A stretch of DNA of 64,000 nt from Bradyrhizobium embrapense (lineage in GTDB: Bacteria > Pseudomonadota > Alphaproteobacteria > Rhizobiales > Xanthobacteraceae). A program made the position numbers and the translations under genes. Under the pieces are notes generated by a model that was given only the letters and a program-made list of their open reading frames with translations, was not told where the DNA came from and ran no database searches. Where the stretch lies: positions 434,001-498,000 of the forward strand of contig NZ_LFIP02000004.1 of the NCBI RefSeq assembly GCF_001189235.2, given 5' to 3'. Positions 43,863 through 52,373 of this stretch are shown piece by piece. How positions within the stretch are numbered: the first letter of the stretch is position 1; the number at the start of each line of letters is the position of its first letter.

Positions 43863-44273
43863 TCAGATCATGCGCGTCTTGTCTGCCTTGGTCTTGGAGG
43901 CCAGTACCGGAAAAACCTCGCCGGCGCGCAGCGGCTTGCCGCTGGGGAAGTACGACATCTCCAGGCTCGACTGGTGCGAGACGCCATCGACCGGCGAGAC
44001 ATAGACGACGCGCACCTCGATCTTGTGCATCACGTGATAGCCCTGCCACTTCGGATGCTCCTTCCGCAGCAGCTCGGCGGTTTCGCAGCGAGTAAGGTCC
44101 GACGTGAAGGTCGTCTTGGTGATGACGCCGCGCTCGACCTTTTCCAGATAGCACTGGTCGTTGACGCTGCTGATGCGCGCGTCGACGCGCTGGTAGTTCG
44201 CGCCCTTGTCGTACTGGTCGTAGATCGCGATGCCGAACGCACCGACGGCAACAATGACAACAGCCCAACGCAT
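43863..44273 (-). CDS. small membrane-anchored protein (tandem paralogue B), unknown
   Basis: 136 residues from ATG 44273 (MRWAVVIVAVGAFGIAIYDQ). Aligns throughout with its downstream neighbour: DARISSVNDQCYLEKVERG, HPKWQGYHVMHKIEVRVVYV, RAGEVFPVLASKTKADKTR. A single N-terminal helix and a beta-rich periplasmic part are predicted. The two genes are 35 bp apart in the same direction. Function unknown. Confidence 0.75.
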   Translation of the reverse strand: MRWAVVIVAVGAFGIAIYDQYDKGANYQRVDARISSVNDQCYLEKVERGVITKTTFTSDLTRCETAELLRKEHPKWQGYHVMHKIEVRVVYVSPVDGVSHQSSLEMSYFPSGKPLRAGEVFPVLASKTKADKTRMI

Positions 44274-44404
44274 GTTTCGTGCTCCCGCAATGCGGGCACT
44301 TGATACGGCCGCAATTAAGGAGTGTTGAATGCGCGCTCCGCCGCTTGCGCGATGGCAACCACTCTCTTGCAGAATTACCTCCGATTTGAGGAAATTCCGC
44401 CGCG

Positions 44405-45151
44405 TCAGCGCGGCCGCGTGATCGGGAAATCGTAGGCCGCGCCGCCCGCCCCCGGCAGCGAGAAGTGCCACCATTCCTTGGAATAGTTGGCAAATCCCTG
44501 GCGGGCCATCGCCGCGACCAGAAGGTTGCGCCAGCGTCGCTGCGCCGGCGTGATCGAGCCGGAAGCGGTGTGGCCCTTTGCATCAGAACAATCATAGCCG
44601 GTGCCCATGTCGACGCTGCCCTCGGGGGCGCGCGCGGCGACGGGCGCAGTGCAGTCGGCATAGTCCTTTGCCGGATCGAACTTGCCCGAATTGTCGGCGC
44701 GAAGATCGACCAGCGTGAGATCGACCGCGGCGCCGGTCGAATGCCCCGAATGCGTCGCGATGTAGCCGAGGCGGAACAGATCCGCCTTCGAGAAGGCCGG
44801 GTTGTAGCGGCGCTCGGCGGCGGTCTCCTTGCCGTTCTTCGACCACGCCACCATGTCGGCGACCGCGCGGGCCGGCCGGTAGCAATCGAACATTTTCAGC
44901 GACAGGCTTTGCCGCGCCAGCTCCAGCTGCACGGCCTTGAGCCGCAGCCCGACCTCCCGCTTCACCACGCATTCCGCAGCGCCATAGCCCGCGATCGGCC
45001 GCCCCATGAAATTGTTGGAGGTCGCGTAGCGGATGTCCTGGATGATGGTCGGGTCGATCTCGCGCAGGAACGCGAAGCCGCCCGGAAGCCCCTGGGCAAG
45101 GACCGGGGAGACCAAGCCCGCAACGGCAACGAGGATCACGACAATTTTCAT
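44405..45151 (-). CDS. ddpX: D-alanyl-D-alanine dipeptidase (VanX/DdpX family, M15)
   Basis: Zinc dipeptidase cleaving D-Ala-D-Ala, 248 residues with a signal peptide (MKIVVILVAVAGLVSPVLAQ), so it is periplasmic. Zn ligands are readable in SGHSTGAAVDLTLVD (His and Asp) and in KEWWHFSLPG (catalytic Glu, third ligand His). The DCYRPARAV motif supplies the substrate Arg. A role in peptidoglycan turnover or use of D-Ala-D-Ala as nutrient is more likely than resistance. Confidence 0.92.
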   Translation of the reverse strand: MKIVVILVAVAGLVSPVLAQGLPGGFAFLREIDPTIIQDIRYATSNNFMGRPIAGYGAAECVVKREVGLRLKAVQLELARQSLSLKMFDCYRPARAVADMVAWSKNGKETAAERRYNPAFSKADLFRLGYIATHSGHSTGAAVDLTLVDLRADNSGKFDPAKDYADCTAPVAARAPEGSVDMGTGYDCSDAKGHTASGSITPAQRRWRNLLVAAMARQGFANYSKEWWHFSLPGAGGAAYDFPITRPR

Positions 45152-45358
45152 GAGCTCAAGCTCCGGCGCAGCCGCCGGGTTGGTCCCGGCCGTCCACGTC
45201 TTGTTCCGGAAAGACCAGCAAAAGCAAGCCAGCGGTGACCCGCCACAAGCCCAGGCATGTCCGCCGAGAAACCCAGCCCCATCTTACTCGGGGAAAACTC
45301 CTGCAGGCCCTCTTCGCGCTTGCCCCACCGGCCATCCGCGCCTATAGCTCTCGCTTTA

Positions 45359-46312
45359 ATGACCCCATCATTAAAATCGACTTTTGTCCTCGGTCACCGG
45401 CATCTGCTGGGCATCGAGGGCCTTTCCGCTGACGACATCACGGGCCTGCTCGACCTCTCCGAGGAGTATGTCGAGCTCAACCGCCAGGTCGACAAGAAGC
45501 GCGCCTCCTTGCGCGGCCGCACCCAGGTCAATCTGTTCTTCGAGGCCTCGACCCGGACCCAATCCTCGTTCGAGATCGCCGGAAAGCGCCTGGGCGCCGA
45601 CGTCATGAACATGTCGGTGTCATCGATGTCGACCCGCAAGGGCGAGACCTTGATGGACACCGCGGTGACGCTCAACGCGATGCACCCCGACATCCTGGTG
45701 GTGCGCCACCACGCCTCAGGCGCGGTCGAGTTGCTGGCGCGCAAGGTTGACGGTTCCGTGATCAATGCCGGCGATGGCGCCCATGAGCACCCGACCCAGG
45801 CGCTGCTCGATGCGCTGACGATCCGGCGCAACAAGGGCCGGATCGAGGGGCTGACGATCGCGATCTGCGGCGACGTGCTGCATTCGCGCGTGGCACGTTC
45901 CAACATCTTCCTGCTCAACACGATGGGCGCCCGCGTCCGCGTGGTGGGCCCCTCAACGCTGCTGCCGCGCGGCATCGAGCGGATGGGCGTCGAGGTCGCG
46001 CGCGACATGCGCGAGGGACTGAACGGCGCCGACATCGTGATGATGCTGCGGTTGCAGCGCGAGCGGATGAACGGCTCCTTCGTGCCGTCGTCGGGCGAGT
46101 ATTTCCACTATTTCGGCCTCGACCAGAAGAAGCTCGGCTACGCCAAGCCGGACGCGCTGGTGATGCATCCGGGCCCGATGAACCGCGGTGTCGAGATCGA
46201 CACTTTCGTCGCCGACGGCGCGCAATCGCTGATCCGTGAACAAGTCGAAATGGGTGTGGCGGTTCGCATGGCGGTGCTCGAAGCGCTCGCCCGCAACCTG
46301 CCGAACGCGTGA
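45359..46312 (+). CDS. pyrB: aspartate carbamoyltransferase catalytic subunit
   Basis: Condenses carbamoyl phosphate and aspartate to carbamoyl aspartate in pyrimidine synthesis. 317 residues from ATG 45359; the frame is open back to 45257 but that part is not family-like. FFEASTRTQSSFEIAGKRLG has the carbamoyl-phosphate loop; HHASGAVELLARK and HEHPTQALLDALT follow, and HPGPMNRGVEID near the end. The next gene, a dihydroorotase homologue, starts 4 bp after the stop. Confidence 0.97.
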   Translation: MTPSLKSTFVLGHRHLLGIEGLSADDITGLLDLSEEYVELNRQVDKKRASLRGRTQVNLFFEASTRTQSSFEIAGKRLGADVMNMSVSSMSTRKGETLMDTAVTLNAMHPDILVVRHHASGAVELLARKVDGSVINAGDGAHEHPTQALLDALTIRRNKGRIEGLTIAICGDVLHSRVARSNIFLLNTMGARVRVVGPSTLLPRGIERMGVEVARDMREGLNGADIVMMLRLQRERMNGSFVPSSGEYFHYFGLDQKKLGYAKPDALVMHPGPMNRGVEIDTFVADGAQSLIREQVEMGVAVRMAVLEALARNLPNA

Positions 46313-46316
46313 CGCC

Positions 46317-47618
46317 ATGCTGACTGACCGCCGCCCCATTCTGCTCGCCAACGCCCGCGTCATCGATCCGTCCCGCGACTTCGACGGTCCGGGCGATGTC
46401 CTGATCGCCGATGGCGTGATCCGTGACGCCAAGCGCGGCATCGGCGCCGCCGGCGTCCCCGAAGGCACCGACATCGTCAATTGCGCCGGCAAGATCGTGG
46501 CCCCCGGCCTGATCGACATGCGCGCCTTCGTCGGTGAACCCGGTGCCAGCCACCGCGAGACCTTTGCCTCCGCCAGCCAGGCCGCCGCCGCCGGCGGCAT
46601 CACCACCATCATCTGCCAGCCCGACACCTCGCCTGTCATCGACAATTCGGCGACCGTCGACTTCGTGCTGCGCCGCGCCCGCGACACCGCGATCGTCAAC
46701 ATCCACCCGATGGCAGCCCTGACCAAGGGCATGCAGGGCCAGGAGATGACCGAGATCGGCCTGCTCAAGGCCGCCGGTGCCGTCGCCTTTACCGATGGCG
46801 ACCGCAGCGTCACCAACGCCCAGGTGATGCGGCGCGCGCTGACCTATGCCCGCGATTTCGACGCGCTGATCGTGCATCACACCGAGGACCCGCATCTGGT
46901 CGGCGAAGGCGTAATGAACGAGGGCGAGTTCGCCACAAGGCTCGGTCTCGCGGGAATCCCCACCGCCGCCGAGTCGATCATGCTCGAGCGCGACATGCGG
47001 CTCGCGGGGCTGACCGGCGGACGCTATCACGCGGCCTCGCTGACCTCGACCGAGTCGCTGGAGATCCTCAAGCGCGCCCGCGATAGCGGCCACAACGTCT
47101 CGGCCTCGGTCTCGATCAACCACGTGACGCTGAACGAGAACGACATCGGCCCCTACCGCACCTTCCTCAAGCTGGCGCCGCCGCTGCGTACCGAGGAGGA
47201 TCGCAAGGCGCTGGTCGCAGCGCTCGCGTCCGGGCTGATCGATGTCGTGATGAGCGACCACAATCCGCAAGACGTCGAGGTCAAGCGGCTGCCGTTCGCG
47301 GAAGCGGCGAGCGGCGCGGTCGGCCTGCAGACCATGCTGCCGGCGGCGCTGCGGCTGATCCACAATGGCGAGATGGACTTCAAGACGCTGATCCGGGCAA
47401 TGTCGACGCGGCCGGCGGAGCTGCTCGGCCTGCCCGGCGGCACGCTGCGCGCCGGCGCCCCCGCCGACGTGATCGTGATCGACGCCGATACCCCCTGGGT
47501 GCTCGACCGCGACGACCTCAAATCGCTCTGCAAGAATACGCCGTTCGACGACGCCCGCTTCTCCGGCCGCGTGACCCGGACGATCGTCGGCGGACGGACG
47601 GTGTACGAACACGTCTAA
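46317..47618 (+). CDS. pyrX: dihydroorotase-like protein, probably non-catalytic (PyrX/PyrC')
   Basis: 433-residue amidohydrolase-fold homologue of dihydroorotase. Typical class I enzymes read PGLIDxHxH; here that site is APGLIDMRAFVGEPG, so both histidines are lost. The later HV-S metal site is HAASLTS, without the second His. Scaffold motifs remain: IVHHTEDPHLVGEG, IPTAAESIMLERDMRLAG and MSDHNPQDVEVK. This matches the inactive partner described for Pseudomonas PyrB, needed to build the ATCase complex. A separate active PyrC must lie elsewhere. Confidence 0.85.
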   Translation: MLTDRRPILLANARVIDPSRDFDGPGDVLIADGVIRDAKRGIGAAGVPEGTDIVNCAGKIVAPGLIDMRAFVGEPGASHRETFASASQAAAAGGITTIICQPDTSPVIDNSATVDFVLRRARDTAIVNIHPMAALTKGMQGQEMTEIGLLKAAGAVAFTDGDRSVTNAQVMRRALTYARDFDALIVHHTEDPHLVGEGVMNEGEFATRLGLAGIPTAAESIMLERDMRLAGLTGGRYHAASLTSTESLEILKRARDSGHNVSASVSINHVTLNENDIGPYRTFLKLAPPLRTEEDRKALVAALASGLIDVVMSDHNPQDVEVKRLPFAEAASGAVGLQTMLPAALRLIHNGEMDFKTLIRAMSTRPAELLGLPGGTLRAGAPADVIVIDADTPWVLDRDDLKSLCKNTPFDDARFSGRVTRTIVGGRTVYEHV

Positions 47619-47631
47619 ACTGGGATGGAAC

Positions 47632-47739
47632 TCAGCGCGCCGCGAGTTGCGACATTGCCTCCATCGTCGTTCCGACGACGATGGCCGCGACGTAAACGAC
47701 AAAGAAAACCTGCTCCAGCCGCCTGCGAACAGAAGCCAT
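47632..47739 (-). CDS. 35-residue single-pass membrane peptide
   Basis: ATG 47739 is preceded on the minus strand by GAGGGA at good spacing. The product is MASVRRRLEQVFFVVYVAAI followed by VVGTTMEAMSQLAAR: a basic start, one helix and a short tail. Between pyrX and plsY, on the opposite strand. Unknown function. Confidence 0.6.
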   Translation of the reverse strand: MASVRRRLEQVFFVVYVAAIVVGTTMEAMSQLAAR

Positions 47740-47844
47740 GATAAGGTCCCTCATTTCCAAGGCCATGGTGCGGATCGATGGTTAATATTTCATTGATGGG
47801 ATCCTTCAAAATGGACCGAACCGACCGTCCGGGGAGCCACTTTG

Positions 47845-48441
47845 ATGTCCGCTGACGCGTTCCTGCTGGCCGCCTTTGTGATCGGCTATCTCCTGGGCTC
47901 GATCCCATTCGGCATGATCCTCACCAGGCTCGCCGGCACACAGGATCTGCGCACCATCGGCTCGGGCAATATCGGCGCCACCAACGTGCTGCGCACCGGC
48001 CACAAGGGTCTCGCCGCGGCGACGCTGCTCGGCGACATGCTCAAGGGCACGGTCGCCGTCATCATCGCGGGCTCGATCGACGGCCCGAACGCCGCGATGC
48101 TGGCGGCGCTCGGCGCATTCCTCGGCCACCTCTTCCCGGTCTGGCTCAAATTCCGCGGGGGCAAAGGCGTCGCGACCTATATCGGTGTGCTGCTCGGCCT
48201 GTTCTGGCCGGCGGCGCTGATCTTTGCCGTGATCTGGATCGGCACCGCGACCACCACGCGCTATTCGTCGCTGTCGGCACTCGTCGCCGCGTTCGTAACG
48301 CCGCTGTTCCTGTGGTGGTTCGGCCACAACGCGCTCGCCTCGCTCTTTGCCGTGCTGACGCTGCTGCTGTTCTACATGCACCGCGAGAACATCCAGCGCC
48401 TGCAGGCCGGCACCGAAGGCAAGATCGGCGAGAAGAAATAG
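47845..48441 (+). CDS. plsY: acyl-phosphate:glycerol-3-phosphate acyltransferase
   Basis: Integral inner-membrane enzyme making lysophosphatidic acid from acyl phosphate. 198 residues from ATG 47845 (MSADAFLLAAFVIGYLLGSI). The three conserved motifs are readable: GSIPFGMILTRLAG, GSGNIGATNVLRTG and FLGHLFPVWLKFRGGKGVAT. Its family length and topology (about seven helices) agree. Confidence 0.96.
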   Translation: MSADAFLLAAFVIGYLLGSIPFGMILTRLAGTQDLRTIGSGNIGATNVLRTGHKGLAAATLLGDMLKGTVAVIIAGSIDGPNAAMLAALGAFLGHLFPVWLKFRGGKGVATYIGVLLGLFWPAALIFAVIWIGTATTTRYSSLSALVAAFVTPLFLWWFGHNALASLFAVLTLLLFYMHRENIQRLQAGTEGKIGEKK

Positions 48442-48448
48442 CGCGCAG

Positions 48449-49687
48449 CTACCGCCTCAGCGCGTCCTCGACAAAGCTCGCCGCCGCCAGCGCCTTCGCG
48501 TCATCTCCAAAACCCGCGATCACGGTCACGCCGACCGGCAATCCGCCCTCGGCGATCAGCGTCGGCACGTTGACGCAGGGCACGCCCATCAAGGTCCAGA
48601 GCCGGTTGTAGCGGGGATCGCCGGTCGAGGCCAAACCGTTCGGCGCGGCGCCCGGCGCCGACAGCGTCAGCAGCACATCGATCTCGGCAAAAATCGCTGC
48701 CAGCGCCTGCCGCGCACGCAACGTGACCTCCATCGCCGCGTCGTACTCCGCGGGTGTGCCGCCCTTGCTCTCGTCGAGCCGGCCGCGCAGCAACGGCGGC
48801 ATCGCCTCGTAGTTCTGCCCGTATTCCCAGGCGAACGACTGGTGCGCCTCGAACTCCTGCACCACAGGATGGATCCGCCACGCCTCGGCGATGATCTCGG
48901 ATATCGCAAGCTCGCGCACGGTTGCGCCCGCCTGCTCCGCGGCCTGCGCGGCCTTTTGCAGCGCCTCCGCGCCGGATGGTTCGGGCGCGCCGGCGAAGGC
49001 CTGCGTCACCACGCCGATGCGCGGCGCCGCGAGGGCAGACGACGCGACAAGCTCAGGCCGCCTGGTCATCGCTGCCAGGCCCAACGCGACGTCGCGCACG
49101 CCGGCGCCGAACAGCCCGACCGTATCGAGCGTCCACGAAAAGCACTTCACGCCGACGGTCGGCAGCAGCCGGTAGCTCGGCTTGATCGCGGCGACGCCGC
49201 AGAACGAGGCCGGCCGGATCACCGAGCCGCCGGTCTGCGTGCCCAGCGCCAGCGGGATCATCCCGGCCGCGACCGCGGCCGCCGAGCCCGACGACGATCC
49301 GCCCGGCGTGTGCGCGTGATTGTGCGGATTGAGCGTTGCGGCCGGATCGTTTGCCGCGAACGCGGTCGTCGTGGTCTTGCCGATGATGGTGGCGCCGGCC
49401 TGCTTCAACGCCATCACGACCGGCGCATCGGCGCGCGGCTGATGGCCGCGATAGATCGCAGCCCCCATCTCGGTCGGGAAGCCGGCGGTATCGATGATAT
49501 CCTTGATGCCGACCGCAATGCCGCGCAGCGGCCCGGCGTCGTGCGCACGCGCTGTCGGGTCGTGGCGGACGAAGGCACCGATCGCCCTGTCCTGCGCATC
49601 GATCGCCTCCAACGATTGGCCGATGGCCGCCTCAGGCGACAGCGCGCCGTGTTCGATACGCGCTTGAAGGTCGGCAAGTGAGATCAT
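48449..49687 (-). CDS. amidase (amidase-signature family)
   Basis: 412 residues from ATG 49687 (MISLADLQARIEHGALSPEA). The Ser-cisSer-Lys triad is visible: Lys in GIAVGIKDIID, Ser residues in PGGSSSGSAAAVAAG and GTQTGGSVIRPASF. Shorter than GatA and not in its operon, so it is a stand-alone amidase of unknown substrate. It sits between plsY and dprA on the opposite strand, an insertion into the usual order. Confidence 0.9.
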   Translation of the reverse strand: MISLADLQARIEHGALSPEAAIGQSLEAIDAQDRAIGAFVRHDPTARAHDAGPLRGIAVGIKDIIDTAGFPTEMGAAIYRGHQPRADAPVVMALKQAGATIIGKTTTTAFAANDPAATLNPHNHAHTPGGSSSGSAAAVAAGMIPLALGTQTGGSVIRPASFCGVAAIKPSYRLLPTVGVKCFSWTLDTVGLFGAGVRDVALGLAAMTRRPELVASSALAAPRIGVVTQAFAGAPEPSGAEALQKAAQAAEQAGATVRELAISEIIAEAWRIHPVVQEFEAHQSFAWEYGQNYEAMPPLLRGRLDESKGGTPAEYDAAMEVTLRARQALAAIFAEIDVLLTLSAPGAAPNGLASTGDPRYNRLWTLMGVPCVNVPTLIAEGGLPVGVTVIAGFGDDAKALAAASFVEDALRR

Positions 49688-49788
49688 CGGCAGCTTCCTC
49701 GAATGGGCGACCGCTTGTAGCGCGTCACGCCTGCTCCGCCAATCTCGCGGTTGATCACAATCCAAGGTTGGGCGAAGCTGCACCCCGC

Positions 49789-50904
49789 ATGCATGACCGA
49801 TCCCCCAACACCACTGAACTCACCGACGCCGAACGGCTCAACCGGCTGCGGTTGATCCGCTCCGACAATGTCGGCCCGCGCACCTTTGCATCGCTGCTCC
49901 GCCATTTTGGCGATGCGGCGCACGCGCTGGAGCGCCTGCCGGATCTCGCGCGCCGCGGCGGCGCATCGGGGCCCGGGCGCATTTGCAGCGAGGCCGACGC
50001 CGTAGCCGAGCTCGCGGCTTGTCGCAAATTCGGCGTCGATCTCGTCGCGCGGGAGGAAGCCCACTATCCGGCGCGGCTTGCCAGCATCGACGACGCGCCG
50101 CCGCTGCTCGGCGTACGCGGCGCGCGTGACACCTTGACGCGCCCGATGATCGCGATCGTCGGCTCCCGCAATGCGTCCGGCGCCGGGTTGAAATTTGCTG
50201 GCACCCTGGCACGCGATCTGGGCGACGCAGGCTTCGTCGTGATCTCCGGCCTCGCCCGCGGCATCGACCAGGCGGCACATCGCGCCACCGTAGCAAGCGG
50301 CACGGTCGCCGTGCTGGCCGGCGGCCACGACAAGATCTACCCGCCGGAGGTTGAAGACTTGCTGGCTGCGCTCCTCGCGCGCGGCGCGGCGATCTCGGAG
50401 ATGCCGCTCGGCCACGTGCCGCGGGCGCGCGACTTCCCTCGCCGCAACCGGCTGATTTCGGGCGCGTCGCTCGGCGTCGTCGTGGTGGAGGCCGCGCATC
50501 GCTCGGGCTCGCTGATCACGGCGCGGATGGCTGCCGAACAGGGCCGGGAGGTGTTCGCGGTACCGGGCTCGCCGATCGATCCGCGCGCCGCCGGCGCCAA
50601 CGATTTGATCAAGCAAGGCGCCACGCTGGTCACCGAAGCCGCCGACATCATCAGCGCAGTCACGCCGATCATGGAGCGGCCGATCATGCTGTCCGCGCGC
50701 GAGGACGACGAACCGCTGGATTTCGCCACCGATAGCGGAGATCGCGCCCGCATCATCAATCTGCTCGGCCCGAGCCCGATCAGCCTCGACGATCTGATCC
50801 GGATGGCCGACGCCTCGCCCGCCATCGTTCGCGCGGTGCTGCTGGAGCTCGAGCTCGCCGGCAGGCTCGAGCGTCACGGCGGCGGGCTGGTGTCGATGAT
50901 TTAG
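49789..50904 (+). CDS. dprA: DNA-processing protein DprA
   Basis: Loads RecA onto incoming single-stranded DNA during transformation; widespread even in non-competent species. 371 residues from ATG 49789 (MHDRSPNTTELTDAERLNRL). Helical N-terminal SAM-like part, then the extended Rossmann core with AIVGSRNASGAG (about 115), GLARGIDQAAH and FPRRNRLISGASLGVVVVEA. A winged-helix C-terminus (LIRMADASPAIVRAVLLELE) closes it. The conserved next gene, topA, lies 3.7 kb away here. Confidence 0.95.
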   Translation: MHDRSPNTTELTDAERLNRLRLIRSDNVGPRTFASLLRHFGDAAHALERLPDLARRGGASGPGRICSEADAVAELAACRKFGVDLVAREEAHYPARLASIDDAPPLLGVRGARDTLTRPMIAIVGSRNASGAGLKFAGTLARDLGDAGFVVISGLARGIDQAAHRATVASGTVAVLAGGHDKIYPPEVEDLLAALLARGAAISEMPLGHVPRARDFPRRNRLISGASLGVVVVEAAHRSGSLITARMAAEQGREVFAVPGSPIDPRAAGANDLIKQGATLVTEAADIISAVTPIMERPIMLSAREDDEPLDFATDSGDRARIINLLGPSPISLDDLIRMADASPAIVRAVLLELELAGRLERHGGGLVSMI

Positions 50905-50993
50905 GGCCACGAACGGGCGTCTTGCGAATGTCTATCACCGTCATCCCCGCGCAAAGGCTTCGCCTTTGTCGCTGGAGGTGCACGCGGAGCGAG

Positions 50994-51039
50994 TCTCGAA
51001 GGGTGCACGGCCCCGCTGGTGGCCGTCGCCCCTTCGAGA
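50994..51039. repeat. intergenic hairpin TCTCGAAGGG..CCCTTCGAGA
   Basis: Perfect 10-bp outer stem and inner ACGGCC/GGCCGT stem, within a 165-bp gap (50905-51069). GCAAAGGC/GCCTTTG at 50950-50968 forms a second hairpin. The CCTTCGAGACGCGC text is a familiar repeat in Bradyrhizobium spacers. Confidence 0.65.
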
Positions 51040-51069
51040 CGCGCTACGTGCTCCTCAGGGTGACAGAAT

Positions 51070-51477
51070 TCACTCCGCGTTCCGCGCGTCGAAATCATTT
51101 CGCGCGCCCTCGATCTCAGGCAGATGGGCAAACGCCCATTCGCCGAGCGCCATGACAGGCACGGCGAGCCCGCGCCCGAGATCGGTCAGCTCGTAGTCGA
51201 CCCGCGGCGGGATGGTCGGAAACACCGTGCGCGTCACCAGGCCGTCGCGCTCCAGCCCGCGCAGGGTCAGCGTCAGCATGCGCTGCGAAATGCCGTTGAT
51301 CATGCGTTTCAGCTCATTGAAGCGACGCGGTCCGTCGCGCAGCAGCATGATGACCAGCACGCTCCATTTGTCGCCGACCCGCGACAGCACAGAGGCCACG
51401 CCGCGGCAGTCCTGGTGCGTCCCGGGTTGACGCGGCAGGCCGGTCTCAGCGGTTACATCGATGTGCTCGGGTTCCAT
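51070..51477 (-). CDS. HxlR-family transcriptional regulator
   Basis: 135-residue winged-helix repressor. CRGVASVLSRVGDKWSVLVI has the family Cys (a redox or electrophile sensor in YodB/QorR relatives) and the GDKW motif; FNELKRMINGISQRMLTLTL is the recognition helix, followed by the wing GLVTRTVFPTIPPRVDYELT. It is divergent from azoR, and a palindrome lies between them, so azoR is the likely target. Confidence 0.92.
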   Translation of the reverse strand: MEPEHIDVTAETGLPRQPGTHQDCRGVASVLSRVGDKWSVLVIMLLRDGPRRFNELKRMINGISQRMLTLTLRGLERDGLVTRTVFPTIPPRVDYELTDLGRGLAVPVMALGEWAFAHLPEIEGARNDFDARNAE

Positions 51478-51496
51478 TGGTGTGCTCGGGTTTCAA

Positions 51497-51520
51497 AAAT
51501 GTGCGTTCTTGCGAACATTT
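51497..51520. promoter_or_regulatory. candidate HxlR operator, 24-bp palindrome
   Basis: AAATGT-n-CG-n6-CG-n-ACATTT between the HxlR and azoR genes, 20 bp from the HxlR start. Sixteen of 24 bases are symmetric. Confidence 0.5.
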
Positions 51521-51576
51521 AGGGCGGTCACTCATATAGCGCCAGTTACAAACCTATACCAAAGGTGACCCCAGCC

Positions 51577-52185
51577 ATGAAGCTCCTGCACATCGACTCC
51601 TCGGTCCTCGGCTCCCACTCCGTCAGCCGTCAGGTCTCCGCCGCCGCCGTCGAGCGGCTGCGCCAGGCCAACGCCGGCCTCGTCGTGAGCTACCGCGACC
51701 TGACTCAGACCCCGCTCGCCCACCTCTCCGGCCTGCACCTCGCCGCCAGCCAGGGCGCGGCCCCGGATCCGTCGGTGCGCGACGACATCGCAACCGGCCA
51801 GGCCGTGCTGGACGAGTTTCTCGCCGCCGACATCGTGGTGATCGGCGCACCGATGTACAATTTCACCATTCCCTCCCAGCTCAAGGCCTGGATCGACCGC
51901 ATCGTGGTCGCGGGCAAGACCTTCAAGTACGGCGCCGGCGGCGTCGAGGGGTTGGCCGGCAACAAGCGCGTCATCATCGCGATCTCGCGCGGCGGCTATT
52001 ACGGTGCCGACACGCCGATGGCCGCGCTCGAGCACCTTGAGACTTATCTGCGCGGGGTGTTCGGCTTCATCGGCGTCACGAATCTCGAGCTGATCTCCGC
52101 CGACGGGATCCAGGTCGGTCCCGAGCATCGGGAGAAGGCGGTCGCGGGCGCGCTGCAGGCCGCCGGCAGCCTGAACGCCGCCTAG
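51577..52185 (+). CDS. azoR: FMN-dependent NADH:azoreductase
   Basis: Flavodoxin-fold quinone/azo reductase, 202 residues from ATG 51577 (MKLLHIDSSVLGSHSVSRQV). FMN-binding motifs: HIDSSVLGSHSVSR, APMYNFTIPSQLKAWIDRIV and ISRGGYY. The family reduces quinones and azo compounds with NADH as detoxification. Paired with a divergent HxlR regulator, as is often seen. Confidence 0.94.
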   Translation: MKLLHIDSSVLGSHSVSRQVSAAAVERLRQANAGLVVSYRDLTQTPLAHLSGLHLAASQGAAPDPSVRDDIATGQAVLDEFLAADIVVIGAPMYNFTIPSQLKAWIDRIVVAGKTFKYGAGGVEGLAGNKRVIIAISRGGYYGADTPMAALEHLETYLRGVFGFIGVTNLELISADGIQVGPEHREKAVAGALQAAGSLNAA

Positions 52186-52199
52186 TTCCGGAACCGCTG

Positions 52200-52310
52200 T
52201 CGTCACCCGCGAAAGCGAAAGCGGGTGGCCCAGTATTCCAGAGACGCCGTTTATTGAACCGAGAGGCCTCGGCGTACTGGATACCCCGCATACGCGGGGT
52301 ATGACAGTTG
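52200..52310. repeat. palindromic intergenic element downstream of azoR
   Basis: Two hairpins: CACCCGC/GCGGGTG (52204-52227) and ATACCCCGC-ATAC-GCGGGGTAT (52281-52302). Between them lies GGCCCAGTATTCCAGAGACG, which I recall from other Bradyrhizobium spacers. Fills most of the 188-bp gap. Confidence 0.65.
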
Positions 52311-52373
52311 TGGGTGAGGCAAGGTCTCGTCCAAACGCCACGCGTCATGCATGGACTTGCCCCGCGCGATACC

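Noticed and set aside
44405..45151. VanX-like gene as a vancomycin-resistance determinant
   Set aside because: No vanH, vanA or regulator genes nearby, and it has a signal peptide, unlike resistance VanX; a wall-turnover or nutritional role fits better.
45915..47702. 595-codon minus-strand frame opposite pyrX
   Set aside because: No domain; composition is that of an antisense shadow of a GC-rich gene. pyrB and pyrX are intact on the plus strand.
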